Below are positions 1 through 7,571 of a stretch of 14,367 nucleotides of DNA, one piece after another (the stretch's first letter is position 1; each line of letters begins with the position of its first letter). The stretch covers positions 1-14,367 of the forward strand of contig JAFATL010000553.1 of assembly GCA_019243975.1 (NCBI GenBank), given 5' to 3'. The notes under the pieces were generated by a model that saw only the letters and a program-made list of their open reading frames with translations, did not search any database and was not told the DNA's origin. The translations under genes and the position numbers were made by a program. This stretch comes from Actinomycetota bacterium. GTDB taxonomy: Bacteria; Actinomycetota; Acidimicrobiia; Acidimicrobiales; JAFATL01.

Positions 1-1
1 C

Positions 2-1069
2 CACCTGGAGGATGACGTCGTCGCCGACGACTTCGTGCTCATGCTCGGCGTCGATCTCAACAACTACCCGAAGTTCCCACGCGTCGACGACGCGGTGACC
101 TACGCCAAGACCGACCTCGACATCCGGCAGGACATCGCCGTCGACTCGGGCGCAGAGCTGCCCGACTACAGCGGCCCCTATCGCGCCGACCTGCGCTTCA
201 CCGATTTCTCGGCCGAGGCGCTGGCGACCAAGTTCCTGCCGTGGAGCGAGGCCTACATGCAGCTGTGCGTCGACGGATGGGCGGCGGAAGTCGGGAAGCG
301 CTACGGCGCCGAGACGGCGGCCGAGATCGAGTGGGCGGCGTGGAACGACCAGATGGTCCCCGAGCTGGCGCGGATGCAGACCGAGTTCCTTCCGGCGGGT
401 TTCAACTACACCGACCTCAACCAGGCCGTGGCCGTCGACGACCGGCCGACCACCCGCGTGGTCTACGCGGGCCTTTTCACACCTCGCGCAGGTGTCGAGA
501 ACCTGTCGAAGGCGGAGTTGGTGTCGTGGCTCCTCGGCAGTCACGAGTACCTGCTGCAATGCATCGAGGGGTGGGCCGCCCAGATCGTCGTGCGCTACGG
601 CCTCGACGTGATGTTCGACATCCAGTACACGCTGTGGGGCGACACGGTGCTGCCGGGCACCAAGAAGCTGAAGGAGCAGTACCTCGGCATCACGGGACAC
701 ACCGTGGCCGACTGGATGAAGGACCTGCAGATCGACGCCACCGCCATGCCGGGCAAGGCGTTCGACCTGTCGTTCGAGATGCCCGAGCCCGACGTGGGGA
801 TCATGACGTTCAACCGCTGCGTCGCCGTCGACCAGTGGGAGTCGATGGGCCGGCCCGACATCCTCGAGAAGAACTGCCACTCGACGTGCCCCAAGTCGAT
901 GATCGTGACGACCAAGATGTACAACCCGAACATGCAGGTGGAGATCCTGGCGATCCCGCCCCGCGTCGACCCGGGCAACGTGTGCTGCAAGTGGCGGTTC
1001 AGCATGCGCGACGAGGACGACCCCGAATACGTCCCGATCACCTTCGGGGAGAAGCCGCCCACGCCGTGA
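2..1069 (+). CDS. Unrecognised two-repeat protein with Cys-rich C-terminus (5' end missing)
   Basis: The reading frame is open from the window edge, so the start lies upstream. A GTG at 35 is in frame, but nothing marks it as the true start. Numbering from that GTG, two similar segments of about 60 residues occur at about 58-120 and 157-218. Each carries the core G-W-A-A followed by an R-Y-G, then an acidic/hydrophobic helix, W-N/G-D and a Leu/Pro stretch; the closest pieces are CVDGWAAEVGKRYG and CIEGWAAQIVVRYG. The C-terminal third holds Cys261, Cys281, Cys285 and the pair Cys317-Cys318, which could bind metal or form disulfides. No signal peptide or membrane helix is visible in the part present. 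The W...RYG...W repeat recalls DUF6125 and the L-2-amino-thiazoline-4-carboxylate hydrolase-like family, but I cannot confirm either and assign no function. The P450 follows 43 bp later on the same strand and could be co-expressed. Confidence 0.85.
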   Translation, partial: HLEDDVVADDFVLMLGVDLNNYPKFPRVDDAVTYAKTDLDIRQDIAVDSGAELPDYSGPYRADLRFTDFSAEALATKFLPWSEAYMQLCVDGWAAEVGKRYGAETAAEIEWAAWNDQMVPELARMQTEFLPAGFNYTDLNQAVAVDDRPTTRVVYAGLFTPRAGVENLSKAELVSWLLGSHEYLLQCIEGWAAQIVVRYGLDVMFDIQYTLWGDTVLPGTKKLKEQYLGITGHTVADWMKDLQIDATAMPGKAFDLSFEMPEPDVGIMTFNRCVAVDQWESMGRPDILEKNCHSTCPKSMIVTTKMYNPNMQVEILAIPPRVDPGNVCCKWRFSMRDEDDPEYVPITFGEKPPTP

Positions 1070-1112
1070 AGTAGCACCGCTTGCCAAAAACCAAACATTC
1101 GGTCCAGACTCG

Positions 1113-2321
1113 GTGACCATGGTCGAGCGCGACGAAGGCTTCGGGACCGGGCTGGCGGAGCTCATGAACCCGGAGGTGGCCCGCAACCCGCAGCCGATTT
1201 ACTCGTTGCTGCAGGCGAGCACGCCGGTCTTTCGCCTCGACGGAGTTGGCGTGATCGTGGCGTCACGCGCCGGCGTCGACGAGGTGCTGCGCAACCCGGA
1301 TTTGTTCTCATCGGGCGTGAACGCCCACGACCTGAAGACCAAGCGGCCGTTGATTCCGCTGCAGATCGACCCGCCCGACCACAAGAAGTACCGCAAGCTG
1401 CTCGATCCGCTCTTCGCGCCGCAGCGCATGAAGCTGCTGGAGGAGTCGACGGTCCGGCTGGTCAACGAGCTCATCGACGGGTTCGTCGAGGCCGACGAGA
1501 TCGACTTCTCGCAGCAGTTCTCCACGCCGTACCCGTCGCAGGTGTTCCTCACCATGTTCGGCCTGCCGATGGCCGAGCTGCCCCGCTTCCTCGCCATGAA
1601 GGACGGTGTGATCCGGCCCGACGTGGTGGTCGGTCAGGAGTTCGGCCACCCCGACACCGAGGCGCACCAGCAGCGGACGGCCGACTCGATCTACGAGTAC
1701 TTCGAGGAGGTCATCGACGAGCGGGCCGGCGCTCCACGGGACGACTTCCTCAGCCATTTCCTCACGGCCGAGGTCGACGGCGACCGGCTCACCCACGAGG
1801 AGATCCTCGACATCTGCTTCCTGTTCCTCATTGCCGGGCTCGACACGGTGACGGCGTCGCTCGACTGCTTCTACGGCCACCTGGCCGAGCACCCCGAGAC
1901 CAGGCGCAAGCTGGTCGAGGAAACCGACGCCATTCCCGCCATGGTCGAGGAGATGCTGCGGTGGGAGACACCCGTCATGGGCGGGGCGCGGGTGGCGACG
2001 AGCGACACCCGCATCGGTGAGTTCGAGATCGCCGAAGGCGAGATGGTGATGGCGCTGCTGGGCGCGGCCAACGTCGACGCCGCGGAATTCCCCGACGCCG
2101 ACCAGCTGGTGTTCGATCGTGAGGTCAACCGCCACCTGGCGTTCGGCGGCGGGATCCACCGCTGCCTCGGATCGCACCTGGCCCGCCTCGAGCTGCGCGT
2201 CGCCCTGCGCGAGTGGCACCGGCGCATCCCTGACTACCGCATCAAGCCAGGCGCCGAGCTGGTCTACACCGCCGGCATCAGGACGCTCGCCAGCTTCCCG
2301 ATGCTCCTGGGTCCGGGCTGA
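1113..2321 (+). CDS. Cytochrome P450
   Basis: A soluble bacterial P450 of 402 aa, the usual length for the class. The I-helix oxygen-activation motif A-G-L-D-T is at 241-245, the K-helix E-x-x-R is Glu280/Arg283, and the heme loop FGGGIHRCLG has the axial Cys351. All invariant residues are present, so it should be a functional monooxygenase taking electrons from a ferredoxin. The substrate is not deducible; the sequence looks like the broad actinobacterial group acting on lipids, steroids or terpenoids. The start is uncertain: GTG at 1113 or ATG at 1119 (two codons later). Neither has a Shine-Dalgarno sequence. A weak TTGCCA-N18-CAGACT at 1081-1110 would put transcription start close to either codon. 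It converges with SDR 1 with only 9 bp between the stop codons. A small P450-type ferredoxin lies at 13375-13572. Confidence 0.96.
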   Translation: MTMVERDEGFGTGLAELMNPEVARNPQPIYSLLQASTPVFRLDGVGVIVASRAGVDEVLRNPDLFSSGVNAHDLKTKRPLIPLQIDPPDHKKYRKLLDPLFAPQRMKLLEESTVRLVNELIDGFVEADEIDFSQQFSTPYPSQVFLTMFGLPMAELPRFLAMKDGVIRPDVVVGQEFGHPDTEAHQQRTADSIYEYFEEVIDERAGAPRDDFLSHFLTAEVDGDRLTHEEILDICFLFLIAGLDTVTASLDCFYGHLAEHPETRRKLVEETDAIPAMVEEMLRWETPVMGGARVATSDTRIGEFEIAEGEMVMALLGAANVDAAEFPDADQLVFDREVNRHLAFGGGIHRCLGSHLARLELRVALREWHRRIPDYRIKPGAELVYTAGIRTLASFPMLLGPG

Positions 2322-2330
2322 GTATCCGAC

Positions 2331-3257
2331 CTACAACTGGAGCCGGGCTGCCACCTGCCCGACCTCATCGAAGATCGACATCGGGATCGTGAACGGCGCC
2401 GTGGCTTCGACTTCACCGAGATGGGCGGCGATGTCGTCAGCCGTTGGAACGCTGTCCTTCGGCGCCATCCAGCCCTTGGCCAAGCCGATGAACACGCGGG
2501 CAAAGCGGCCCGCGCACGCCGAATACGCGTGGTGGGTGAACGTGCACGCCCGGCTGGCGAGAAACACCACCATGGCCACCACCAGGTCGGGCTCGATCGC
2601 ATGCAAGAAACCGGGTTCGGGTTCGAGCACCTCGCGGTCGCCGACGGTCTCGGACACCATGCGGGAGTAGCCGAACGGCAGGACGCAGTTGGCCAGGATG
2701 CCGTGCGCCGCACCTTCGACGGCGACGACGTTGGCCAACCCGACGATGCCGGCCTTGGCCGCCGCGTAGTGGGCCGAGTCGGGCTGGCCGAACATTCCGG
2801 CCGACGACGAGATAAACACGAACCGGCCGCCGCCTTGCGCTCTCATCACTGGGTAGGCGGCCTGGCTGAGATGGAACGCGCCGTCGAGGTGGACGCGCAG
2901 CATGCGGTCCCACTGCTCGGGTGACAGGTCCTCGAAGGGCATCGTCTGGAAGATGCCCGCGTTGCTGATCACTGCGTCGACCCGCCCGAAATGGTCGAGA
3001 GCCGTCTTGATGATCGACGACGCGCCGTCCTTGTTGTCGACTGAGTCGTAGGAAGCGACGGCCGTGCCCCCGGCCATGCGGATCTCGTCAATCACCTGGT
3101 CGGCAACGCTGGCGTCGGACCCTTCGCCGACCATGGTTCCACCGAGGTCGTTGACGACGACCGCGGCGCCGCGCGACGCCAGGTCGAGGGCGTAGAGGCG
3201 GCCCAGGCCGCGACCCGCGCCGGTGACCACGACGACCTGCCCGCTGAAGTCGATCAC
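2331..3257 (-). CDS. Short-chain dehydrogenase/reductase (NDLGG type), SDR 1
   Basis: A 308-aa classical SDR oxidoreductase. The nucleotide-binding glycine motif T-G-A-G-R-G-L-G is at 12-19. The acidic/NDLGG segment at 36-40 suits NAD preference and is typical of the hydroxyacyl-CoA dehydrogenase domain of the MFE-2/HSD17B4 group. S-N-A-G is at 98-101, the catalytic Ser is around 150-152, and Y-A-A-A-K gives Tyr164 and Lys168. It is about 50 residues longer than a minimal SDR; the extra C-terminal segment fits that subgroup. Likely role: interconversion of a hydroxy and a keto group on a CoA ester or steroid-like substrate (inference). The GTG start at 3257 is preferred because the Rossmann fold begins 7 residues later and a promoter sits exactly in front. 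A longer open frame upstream has no protein-like features. The gene is divergent from the VWA gene (51-bp gap) and convergent with the P450. Confidence 0.93.
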   Translation of the reverse strand: MIDFSGQVVVVTGAGRGLGRLYALDLASRGAAVVVNDLGGTMVGEGSDASVADQVIDEIRMAGGTAVASYDSVDNKDGASSIIKTALDHFGRVDAVISNAGIFQTMPFEDLSPEQWDRMLRVHLDGAFHLSQAAYPVMRAQGGGRFVFISSSAGMFGQPDSAHYAAAKAGIVGLANVVAVEGAAHGILANCVLPFGYSRMVSETVGDREVLEPEPGFLHAIEPDLVVAMVVFLASRACTFTHHAYSACAGRFARVFIGLAKGWMAPKDSVPTADDIAAHLGEVEATAPFTIPMSIFDEVGQVAARLQL

Positions 3258-3263
3258 GGGGGC

Positions 3264-3292
3264 AGGGTAGCGACGGTGTCCCGTGTGAACAA
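3264..3292 (-). promoter_or_regulatory. Predicted promoter of SDR 1, leaderless
   Basis: On the minus strand TTGTTC (3292-3287) is followed by a 17-nt spacer and TACCCT (3269-3264, TANNNT type). Six bases then lead directly to the GTG start at 3257. Transcription would begin at or next to the start codon, which explains why no Shine-Dalgarno is present. The -35 hexamer overlaps the element shared with the 9013 operon. Confidence 0.5.
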
Positions 3293-3302
3293 ATGTTAGG
3301 TT
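3287..3302 (+). promoter_or_regulatory. Promoter element of the VWA gene; shared 16-nt motif, copy 1
   Basis: The sequence GAACAA-N3-TTAGGTT ends in TAGGTT (3297-3302), a TANNNT-type -10. Exactly 6 nt separate it from the GTG start at 3309, predicting a leaderless transcript. No good -35 is visible 17 nt upstream, so an activator may be needed. The inner AACA-AA-TGTT is a short inverted repeat. The same 16-nt motif recurs at 8983-8998 before another plus-strand operon. Its left end is also the -35 of the divergent SDR 1 promoter, so a protein bound here could control both genes. Confidence 0.4.
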
Positions 3303-3308
3303 TTCGGC

Positions 3309-4967
3309 GTGGAACGGCTTCGGCTCCTGGCCTCCGCCATCGCCGGTCGCTCGGTGGAGGTGGTGGCAGCCGACCCCAGCGAGCAGGCGTGGACCGACGG
3401 TGTTGCCATTCACGTGCCTTCCGACGCCGGCCACCGCGATGCCGTCCGCATGGTGTCGGTGCAGGCCGCGCTGGTGGCGGCGGGCAGCCTGACCCCGTTG
3501 CTGGGCGGCGCACGACGCCCCCGGGTGGCGCCGCGCTATCTGGCCGTGGAGGGCCATCGGGCGTTGGGCGCCTGTGAGGATCTTCTTCCGGCCGCGGCGC
3601 GTTCGCTGATCGACCACCGCGTTGCCTCCGCCGTTCGCAGCGCGGACGAATCGATGGCGTTGGCGTGCAGCCGGTCTGCCATCGCCCCCGCACCGTGGGA
3701 GTTCGGCGCTCTCCATCCCCGCCGGGTACTCGAACCGGCGGCGCCGACGTCGGCCTCACAGACGCTGGTGGAGCTCGAGGAGGACGACGCCGACGAGGAC
3801 GCGCGTTGGTCGTGGTCGAGCCCGGTCGGTGGGGGCGGCCCGCTCGGCAAGCTGCTGGCCCGACTGCTCTCGCCGACGCGATCACGCGTTGACAGCGGGC
3901 CGCTGGGTGCCGACCGGCCCACGCATGCGTCGAGCGTCCGCCCGGGAGCAGGCCGTCCTGTGACCACCGCGCTCCGTCCCGACCCGACGACGGGCGTGCT
4001 GGGAGACGCCGACAACGTGGACACGTCGTATCCGGAGTGGGACGTTCACGGGGCGCGCTACCGCGCCGACTGGTGCACGGTCACCGAACGGAATGCACCG
4101 CTCGTCGCGGCGGCGCAATCGACTGCTCTTGATGGCGCCACTCTGCGCCGGCCGCTGGCCCGTCTGGGCGTGGGCCTGGCACCGACGCGCCGGCAGCCCG
4201 GGGGCGATGACATCGACATCGACGCGGCAGTCGAGTTGGTGGTCGACAGGCGCCTGGGACGTCCGCACGGCGAAGACGTGTACCTGGCCAGCCTGCGACG
4301 ACGCCGCGACCTCGCCGTCCTCGTGCTGCTCGACGTGTCGGGTTCAGCAGGGGAGCCGGGCACCGGGGGCCGCGCCGTGCACGAGCACCAGCGGGCCGCG
4401 GCCGCCGTCCTGACGTCGGCAGCGCACGAGCTCGGCGATCGCGTGGCGTTGTACGCCTTCAACTCCCGGGGTCGGAAGGCGGTACAGCTCCTACGGGTGA
4501 AGGCGTTTGACGACCACCTCGACGCGCACGTCGCGCGGCGCCTCGACGGCCTGGTGCCGGGTGCCTACACGCGACTCGGGGCCGCCATCCGGCACGGCAC
4601 CACCATTCTCGAGCACCGAGCGGGGACGCCCCGGCGCCTGCTCGTCGTGCTCTCTGACGGGTTCGCCTACGACCACGGTTACGAGGGTCGCTACGGCGAG
4701 GCTGATGCGCGGCGCGCCCTGCTGGAAGCCCGCCGCGCCGGGGTCGGATGCCTGTGCCTGAGCGTTGGCGCCGACGTCGAGCCCGCCGCCCTCCGACGCG
4801 TGTTCGGATCGGCTGCACACGCGTCGGTGCCGCGCGCCGACCAGCTGCCGGCGGTCATCGGCCCGCTGTTCCGGGCTGCCATCCGGTCGGCGGAGGCGCA
4901 GCAGCGCGTCCACCACCGCCGCGAGCGCGCCAAGGAGCGACTCGACATGGACAGGAGGAACCGATGA
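3309..4967 (+). CDS. NorD/CbbO-like von Willebrand factor A domain protein
   Basis: A 552-aa cytosolic protein of the NorD/CbbO group, which works with a NorQ/CbbQ AAA+ ATPase to activate or insert metal into an oxidoreductase or carboxylase (family knowledge). The N-terminal third has the family-like helical region (A-I-A-G-R near residue 10). Residues about 150-235 form an acidic, Pro/Gly-rich linker. The NorD signature Y-P-E-W-D is at 241-245, followed by Y-R-A-D-W-C. The C-terminal VWA domain starts near 335. Its metal-ion-dependent adhesion site looks complete: D342-x-S344-x-S346, T421 and D450 of L-S-D-G. It is shorter than typical NorD (around 640 aa). The GTG start at 3309 is preferred because a -10 box lies exactly 6 nt upstream and the N-terminus is family-like. 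Its stop overlaps the ATPase start (ATGA), as expected for subunits of one complex. Confidence 0.9.
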   Translation: MERLRLLASAIAGRSVEVVAADPSEQAWTDGVAIHVPSDAGHRDAVRMVSVQAALVAAGSLTPLLGGARRPRVAPRYLAVEGHRALGACEDLLPAAARSLIDHRVASAVRSADESMALACSRSAIAPAPWEFGALHPRRVLEPAAPTSASQTLVELEEDDADEDARWSWSSPVGGGGPLGKLLARLLSPTRSRVDSGPLGADRPTHASSVRPGAGRPVTTALRPDPTTGVLGDADNVDTSYPEWDVHGARYRADWCTVTERNAPLVAAAQSTALDGATLRRPLARLGVGLAPTRRQPGGDDIDIDAAVELVVDRRLGRPHGEDVYLASLRRRRDLAVLVLLDVSGSAGEPGTGGRAVHEHQRAAAAVLTSAAHELGDRVALYAFNSRGRKAVQLLRVKAFDDHLDAHVARRLDGLVPGAYTRLGAAIRHGTTILEHRAGTPRRLLVVLSDGFAYDHGYEGRYGEADARRALLEARRAGVGCLCLSVGADVEPAALRRVFGSAAHASVPRADQLPAVIGPLFRAAIRSAEAQQRVHHRRERAKERLDMDRRNR

Positions 4968-5758
4968 CGACGGCGGCGCGTCCGTTCTACGTGCCGGTCG
5001 GTGACGAGGAGCAGGTATTCGCGGCCGCGTACCGGCAGGGCCTGTCGCTGTTGCTCAAAGGCCCGACCGGCTGCGGCAAGACGCGTTTCGTCGAGGCCAT
5101 GGCGTACGACCTGCAGCGCCCGTTGATCACGGTGGCCTGCCACGACGACCTCACCACCGCGGATCTCGTCGGTCGGTTCTTGCTCGAGGGCGGCGACACG
5201 CGCTGGGTCGACGGCCCGTTGACCCGGGCCGTGCGGGAAGGCGCCATCTGCTATCTCGACGAGGTCGTCGAAGCGCGCCAGGACACGACGGTCGTGCTGC
5301 ACCCGCTGGCCGACCACCGCCGGCAGCTCCCGATCGAGCGGTTGGGCACCGTGCTCGACGCGGCGCCCGGGTTCTGCTTGGTCGTGTCGTACAACCCGGG
5401 CTACCAGAGCGTGCTCAAGGACCTGAAGGACTCCACCCGCCAGCGCATGGTGGCCATCGAGCTCGACTTCCCCCCGCCCGACGTCGAGGAGAAGATCGTC
5501 AGTCACGAAGCGGGTGTCGACCACGAGGTCGCCGCCCGGCTGGTGCAACTCGGCCAGCTCATCCGCCGCCTGGAGACCGCCGGCCTGCGCGAGGTCGCGT
5601 CGACCCGCGTGCTCATCGCCGCCGCCCGCCTCTTCGCCGAAGGCGTCCCCCTGGCCGCGGCCGCCCGTGCCGCTGTCGCCGGCCCCTTGACCGACGACCC
5701 CGTCGTCACCGCCGGCCTGCACGAACTGATCGACACGTACCTGGGCTCGGCCTACTAA
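4964..5758 (+). CDS. NorQ/CbbQ-family AAA+ ATPase (MoxR superfamily)
   Basis: A 264-aa MoxR-type AAA+ ATPase. Walker A GPTGCGKT is at 33-40 (Lys39, Thr40). Walker B Y-L-D-E is at 97-100, followed by the V-V-E-A-R seen in CbbQ/NorQ proteins. Sensor 1 is Asn144 in S-Y-N-P-G-Y-Q, and an Arg-containing segment D-S-T-R-Q-R-M at 156-162 probably supplies the arginine finger. Length and motifs match the NirQ/NorQ/CbbQ branch rather than the longer MoxR proteins. With the upstream VWA partner it should form a ring that remodels a target enzyme, usually during cofactor or metal insertion. The ATG start is fixed by a strong AGGAGGA at 4953-4959 and by the 4-bp overlap with the VWA stop codon. No norCB, cbbLS, coxLMS or other usual client is in the window. 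The 3' end converges with the reductase gene 62 bp away. Confidence 0.93.
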   Translation: MTTAARPFYVPVGDEEQVFAAAYRQGLSLLLKGPTGCGKTRFVEAMAYDLQRPLITVACHDDLTTADLVGRFLLEGGDTRWVDGPLTRAVREGAICYLDEVVEARQDTTVVLHPLADHRRQLPIERLGTVLDAAPGFCLVVSYNPGYQSVLKDLKDSTRQRMVAIELDFPPPDVEEKIVSHEAGVDHEVAARLVQLGQLIRRLETAGLREVASTRVLIAAARLFAEGVPLAAAARAAVAGPLTDDPVVTAGLHELIDTYLGSAY

Positions 5759-5820
5759 CCGAGTGCGATCGACGAAGCGTTGCGTTGATTACCTGAGACC
5801 TCAGCACTTTGCGCGCTGCC

Positions 5821-6795
5821 TCAAACCCCGTCGGGAACCGCGCCAACTCCTTCTCGTAGGAGGTCCTTGGCGGCTTCTCCCGGAGCGACCCGTCGAAGAA
5901 CCACCTCTCTTACGAGTCGCTGCAACAGCTCGTTTACCGGGGTGGGAATCCCCTGGAGCCGGCCGAGCAGGACGATCTCGCCGTTGAGGTAGTCCGACTC
6001 GATGTCGTCGGTGCCGCGGGCGACGCTTTGCCACGACGAGCTACCGGGGAAGTCTGCTCCGTCGACTTGGTGGAGCGACAGGTGCGCCCATCGTTGAACG
6101 TTCTCGGCAGGCGGGACGTAGTCGATGCCCGCGGCTTCGTAGCACGCCACGGCCTCGTTCACCGCCTCGGCGAAGACCTGACTCTCGGACTCGGCGCCGA
6201 TTGCCTGGATGGCGTTGAAAACGTTGGAGAGCAACTTCCCGTACTTCCAGCGCATGATGTCGGGGCGGGCGAGCGAGTCGAACCCCGCCTCCTCGAGGTC
6301 GCTCGCGACCGACTGCGCGACCTCGTCCACATCGGCCGGGAACCGTCCCAGGTCCAAGACGCCGAAGGATGGTGCGGTGAAGCACTGCACCACGCCGGGA
6401 CGCAAGAACGCCCCGAAGACCAGCACGTACATGCCGTAGACGTTTTGGAACAGCCTCAGGGCGATCCGCTCGTTCTCGACGCCGTTCTGCGCGCAGAACA
6501 CCGGCACCTCGGGGCCCGCCACACGTGAGAGCTCTCGAAGCGCGCTGGCCGTGTCCTGCGCCTTCATCGCGCAGACGACGCGATCCCCCGGCTCGATCGA
6601 CGCTTCTCCTGGGCCACTGACGACCGGGATATCGAGGACGTCGTCGGCGTCGGACGACTGAAAGCGCAACCCGTTCTTCCGGATTTCCTCGTAATGAGCG
6701 CCCCTCGCTATCAGCACCACGTCGTGACCGCGCTGGTGAAGTCGGCTCCCGATCGTCCCGCCGATGGCCCCTGCTCCGTACAACACGTAACGCAA
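5821..6795 (-). CDS. Ketopantoate reductase-family (ApbA/PanE-like) oxidoreductase
   Basis: A 324-aa NADP-dependent 2-oxoacid reductase-like protein. The N-terminal Rossmann motif G-A-G-A-I-G-G is at 7-13. C-A-M-K-A-Q-D-T includes Lys78, and C-A-Q-N-G-V-E-N is at 101-108 (Asn104). The C-terminal domain has K187-x-x-x-N191, aligning with the catalytic Lys/Asn pair of PanE, and E266 in the I-E-S-D-Y-L-N-G stretch, equivalent to the substrate-binding Glu. The residues for ketopantoate-type chemistry are therefore present. However, no panB, panC or panD is nearby, and many paralogues in this family act on other 2-oxo acids, so I give no gene symbol. The TTG start at 6795 fits a purine-rich GAGGCGAG upstream on the minus strand; a GTG at codon 4 is an alternative. 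It is divergent from a TetR gene, which may repress it (inference). Confidence 0.9.
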   Translation of the reverse strand: MRYVLYGAGAIGGTIGSRLHQRGHDVVLIARGAHYEEIRKNGLRFQSSDADDVLDIPVVSGPGEASIEPGDRVVCAMKAQDTASALRELSRVAGPEVPVFCAQNGVENERIALRLFQNVYGMYVLVFGAFLRPGVVQCFTAPSFGVLDLGRFPADVDEVAQSVASDLEEAGFDSLARPDIMRWKYGKLLSNVFNAIQAIGAESESQVFAEAVNEAVACYEAAGIDYVPPAENVQRWAHLSLHQVDGADFPGSSSWQSVARGTDDIESDYLNGEIVLLGRLQGIPTPVNELLQRLVREVVLRRVAPGEAAKDLLREGVGAVPDGV

Positions 6796-6900
6796 GAAAC
6801 TCGCCTCGCTCTGCGACAGCCGCCTATTTAGGAACGGTGCGTATCCGGAAACGACCGTATCCTCTATGCTGAAGCCTGTCCAGCCGAGTTGAGGAGACCG
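6796..6900. promoter_or_regulatory. Divergent promoter region between reductase and TetR genes
   Basis: This 105-bp spacer is less GC-rich than its surroundings. It contains a direct repeat CGTATCC at 6840-6846 and 6856-6862 (16-bp period). An imperfect inverted repeat pairs GGAACGGT (6831-6838) with ACCGTATCC (6854-6862). TATCCT (6859-6864) and TATGCT (6865-6870) are possible -10 boxes for the TetR gene, which has a clear GAGGAGA Shine-Dalgarno at 6891-6897. The repeats are plausible operators for the adjacent TetR protein; this is inferred from position only. Confidence 0.4.
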
Positions 6901-7539
6901 ATGCCAGCAGTCGCAGGCGGCAGCTATGCCGGCGTCAGCGCCGCCCAGCGCCGGACGGAGCGGCGCGCCCGGCTGCTCGGAGCCGGCCTAGAGGTGATCG
7001 GCACCGAAGGCTGGTCTGCCGCGACGGTGCGGGCGATTTGCCGGGAGGCCGGGCTCTCCAGCCGGTACTTCTACGAGAGCTTCGACAGCATCGAACAGCT
7101 CGCGGCTGAGATCTTCGACGGCATCTTTCAACGTGCAACGCAGTCCGTGATCGACGTCGTCGACGCCGCACCGCGCGACCCGCACCTCCGCAACCGGGTC
7201 GCAATCGAGACCTTCGTTCGCGAACTGAGCGACGACCCGCGGGTCGCACGATTCGCGTTCATCGAGACGCTCGGAAGCCAGTTGCTCGTCGAGCGACGGT
7301 TGGCGGCGCTGCGCTCGGCGGTCGAAGCCCTTCTGGTCCACAAGCGGCAATCGCGGCGCCAACCGAGAGCCACCGAGACCTACCGGGAGGTCGTCGCGAC
7401 GGTGCTCATTGGAGGGCTTGCAGAGTTGCTCATCGCGTGGATGCACGGCCGACTCGACGCTGAACTGCCTCAACTCGTCGATGCCTACATCCGTCTCGCC
7501 AACGACGTCGGCGACCTCGCGAACCAAGCGCATCGGTAG
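6901..7539 (+). CDS. TetR/AcrR family transcriptional regulator
   Basis: A 212-aa TetR-type repressor. The N-terminal helix-turn-helix domain spans about residues 17-64, with recognition region T-V-R-A-I-C-R-E-A-G-L-S followed by the typical aromatic turn R-Y-F-Y-E-S-F. The remaining about 145 residues form the helical ligand-binding and dimerisation domain, which is too divergent to suggest a ligand. The ATG at 6901 is chosen because GAGGAGA lies 3-9 nt upstream; an in-frame TTG at 6889 would place the Shine-Dalgarno inside the gene. It faces away from the ketopantoate-reductase-like gene, the usual layout for a TetR repressor and its target. The 3' end converges with the DUF222 gene across 32 bp. 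Confidence 0.93.
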   Translation: MPAVAGGSYAGVSAAQRRTERRARLLGAGLEVIGTEGWSAATVRAICREAGLSSRYFYESFDSIEQLAAEIFDGIFQRATQSVIDVVDAAPRDPHLRNRVAIETFVRELSDDPRVARFAFIETLGSQLLVERRLAALRSAVEALLVHKRQSRRQPRATETYREVVATVLIGGLAELLIAWMHGRLDAELPQLVDAYIRLANDVGDLANQAHR

Positions 7540-7571
7540 CGACCGGGATTGCCGGCTATTGAGCGGTCGGG

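Noticed and set aside
241..1074. Long Arg-rich open frame overlapping the first gene in another frame
   Set aside because: Arg/Pro/Gly-rich composition typical of a frame-shifted shadow in high-GC DNA. The other frame has protein-like sequence with internal repeats.
1308..2219. Long open frame of about 300 codons antisense to the P450
   Set aside because: It mirrors the GC-rich third-position pattern of the P450 gene, has repetitive Glu/Arg/Val composition and no recognisable motif.
3258..3716. N-terminal extension of SDR 1 to a 461-aa protein
   Set aside because: The extension is Arg/Gly-rich, overlaps the VWA gene on the other strand and would cross the divergent promoter region.
5793..5804. 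CTGAG-AC-CTCAG inverted repeat between the ATPase and reductase genes, as a terminator
   Set aside because: The loop is only 2 nt, the stem 5 bp, and no T-run follows on either strand.
7540..7569. CGACCG...CGGTCG inverted repeat between the convergent TetR and DUF222 genes, as a terminator
   Set aside because: A 6-bp stem with an 18-nt loop and no T-tract is too weak to call.
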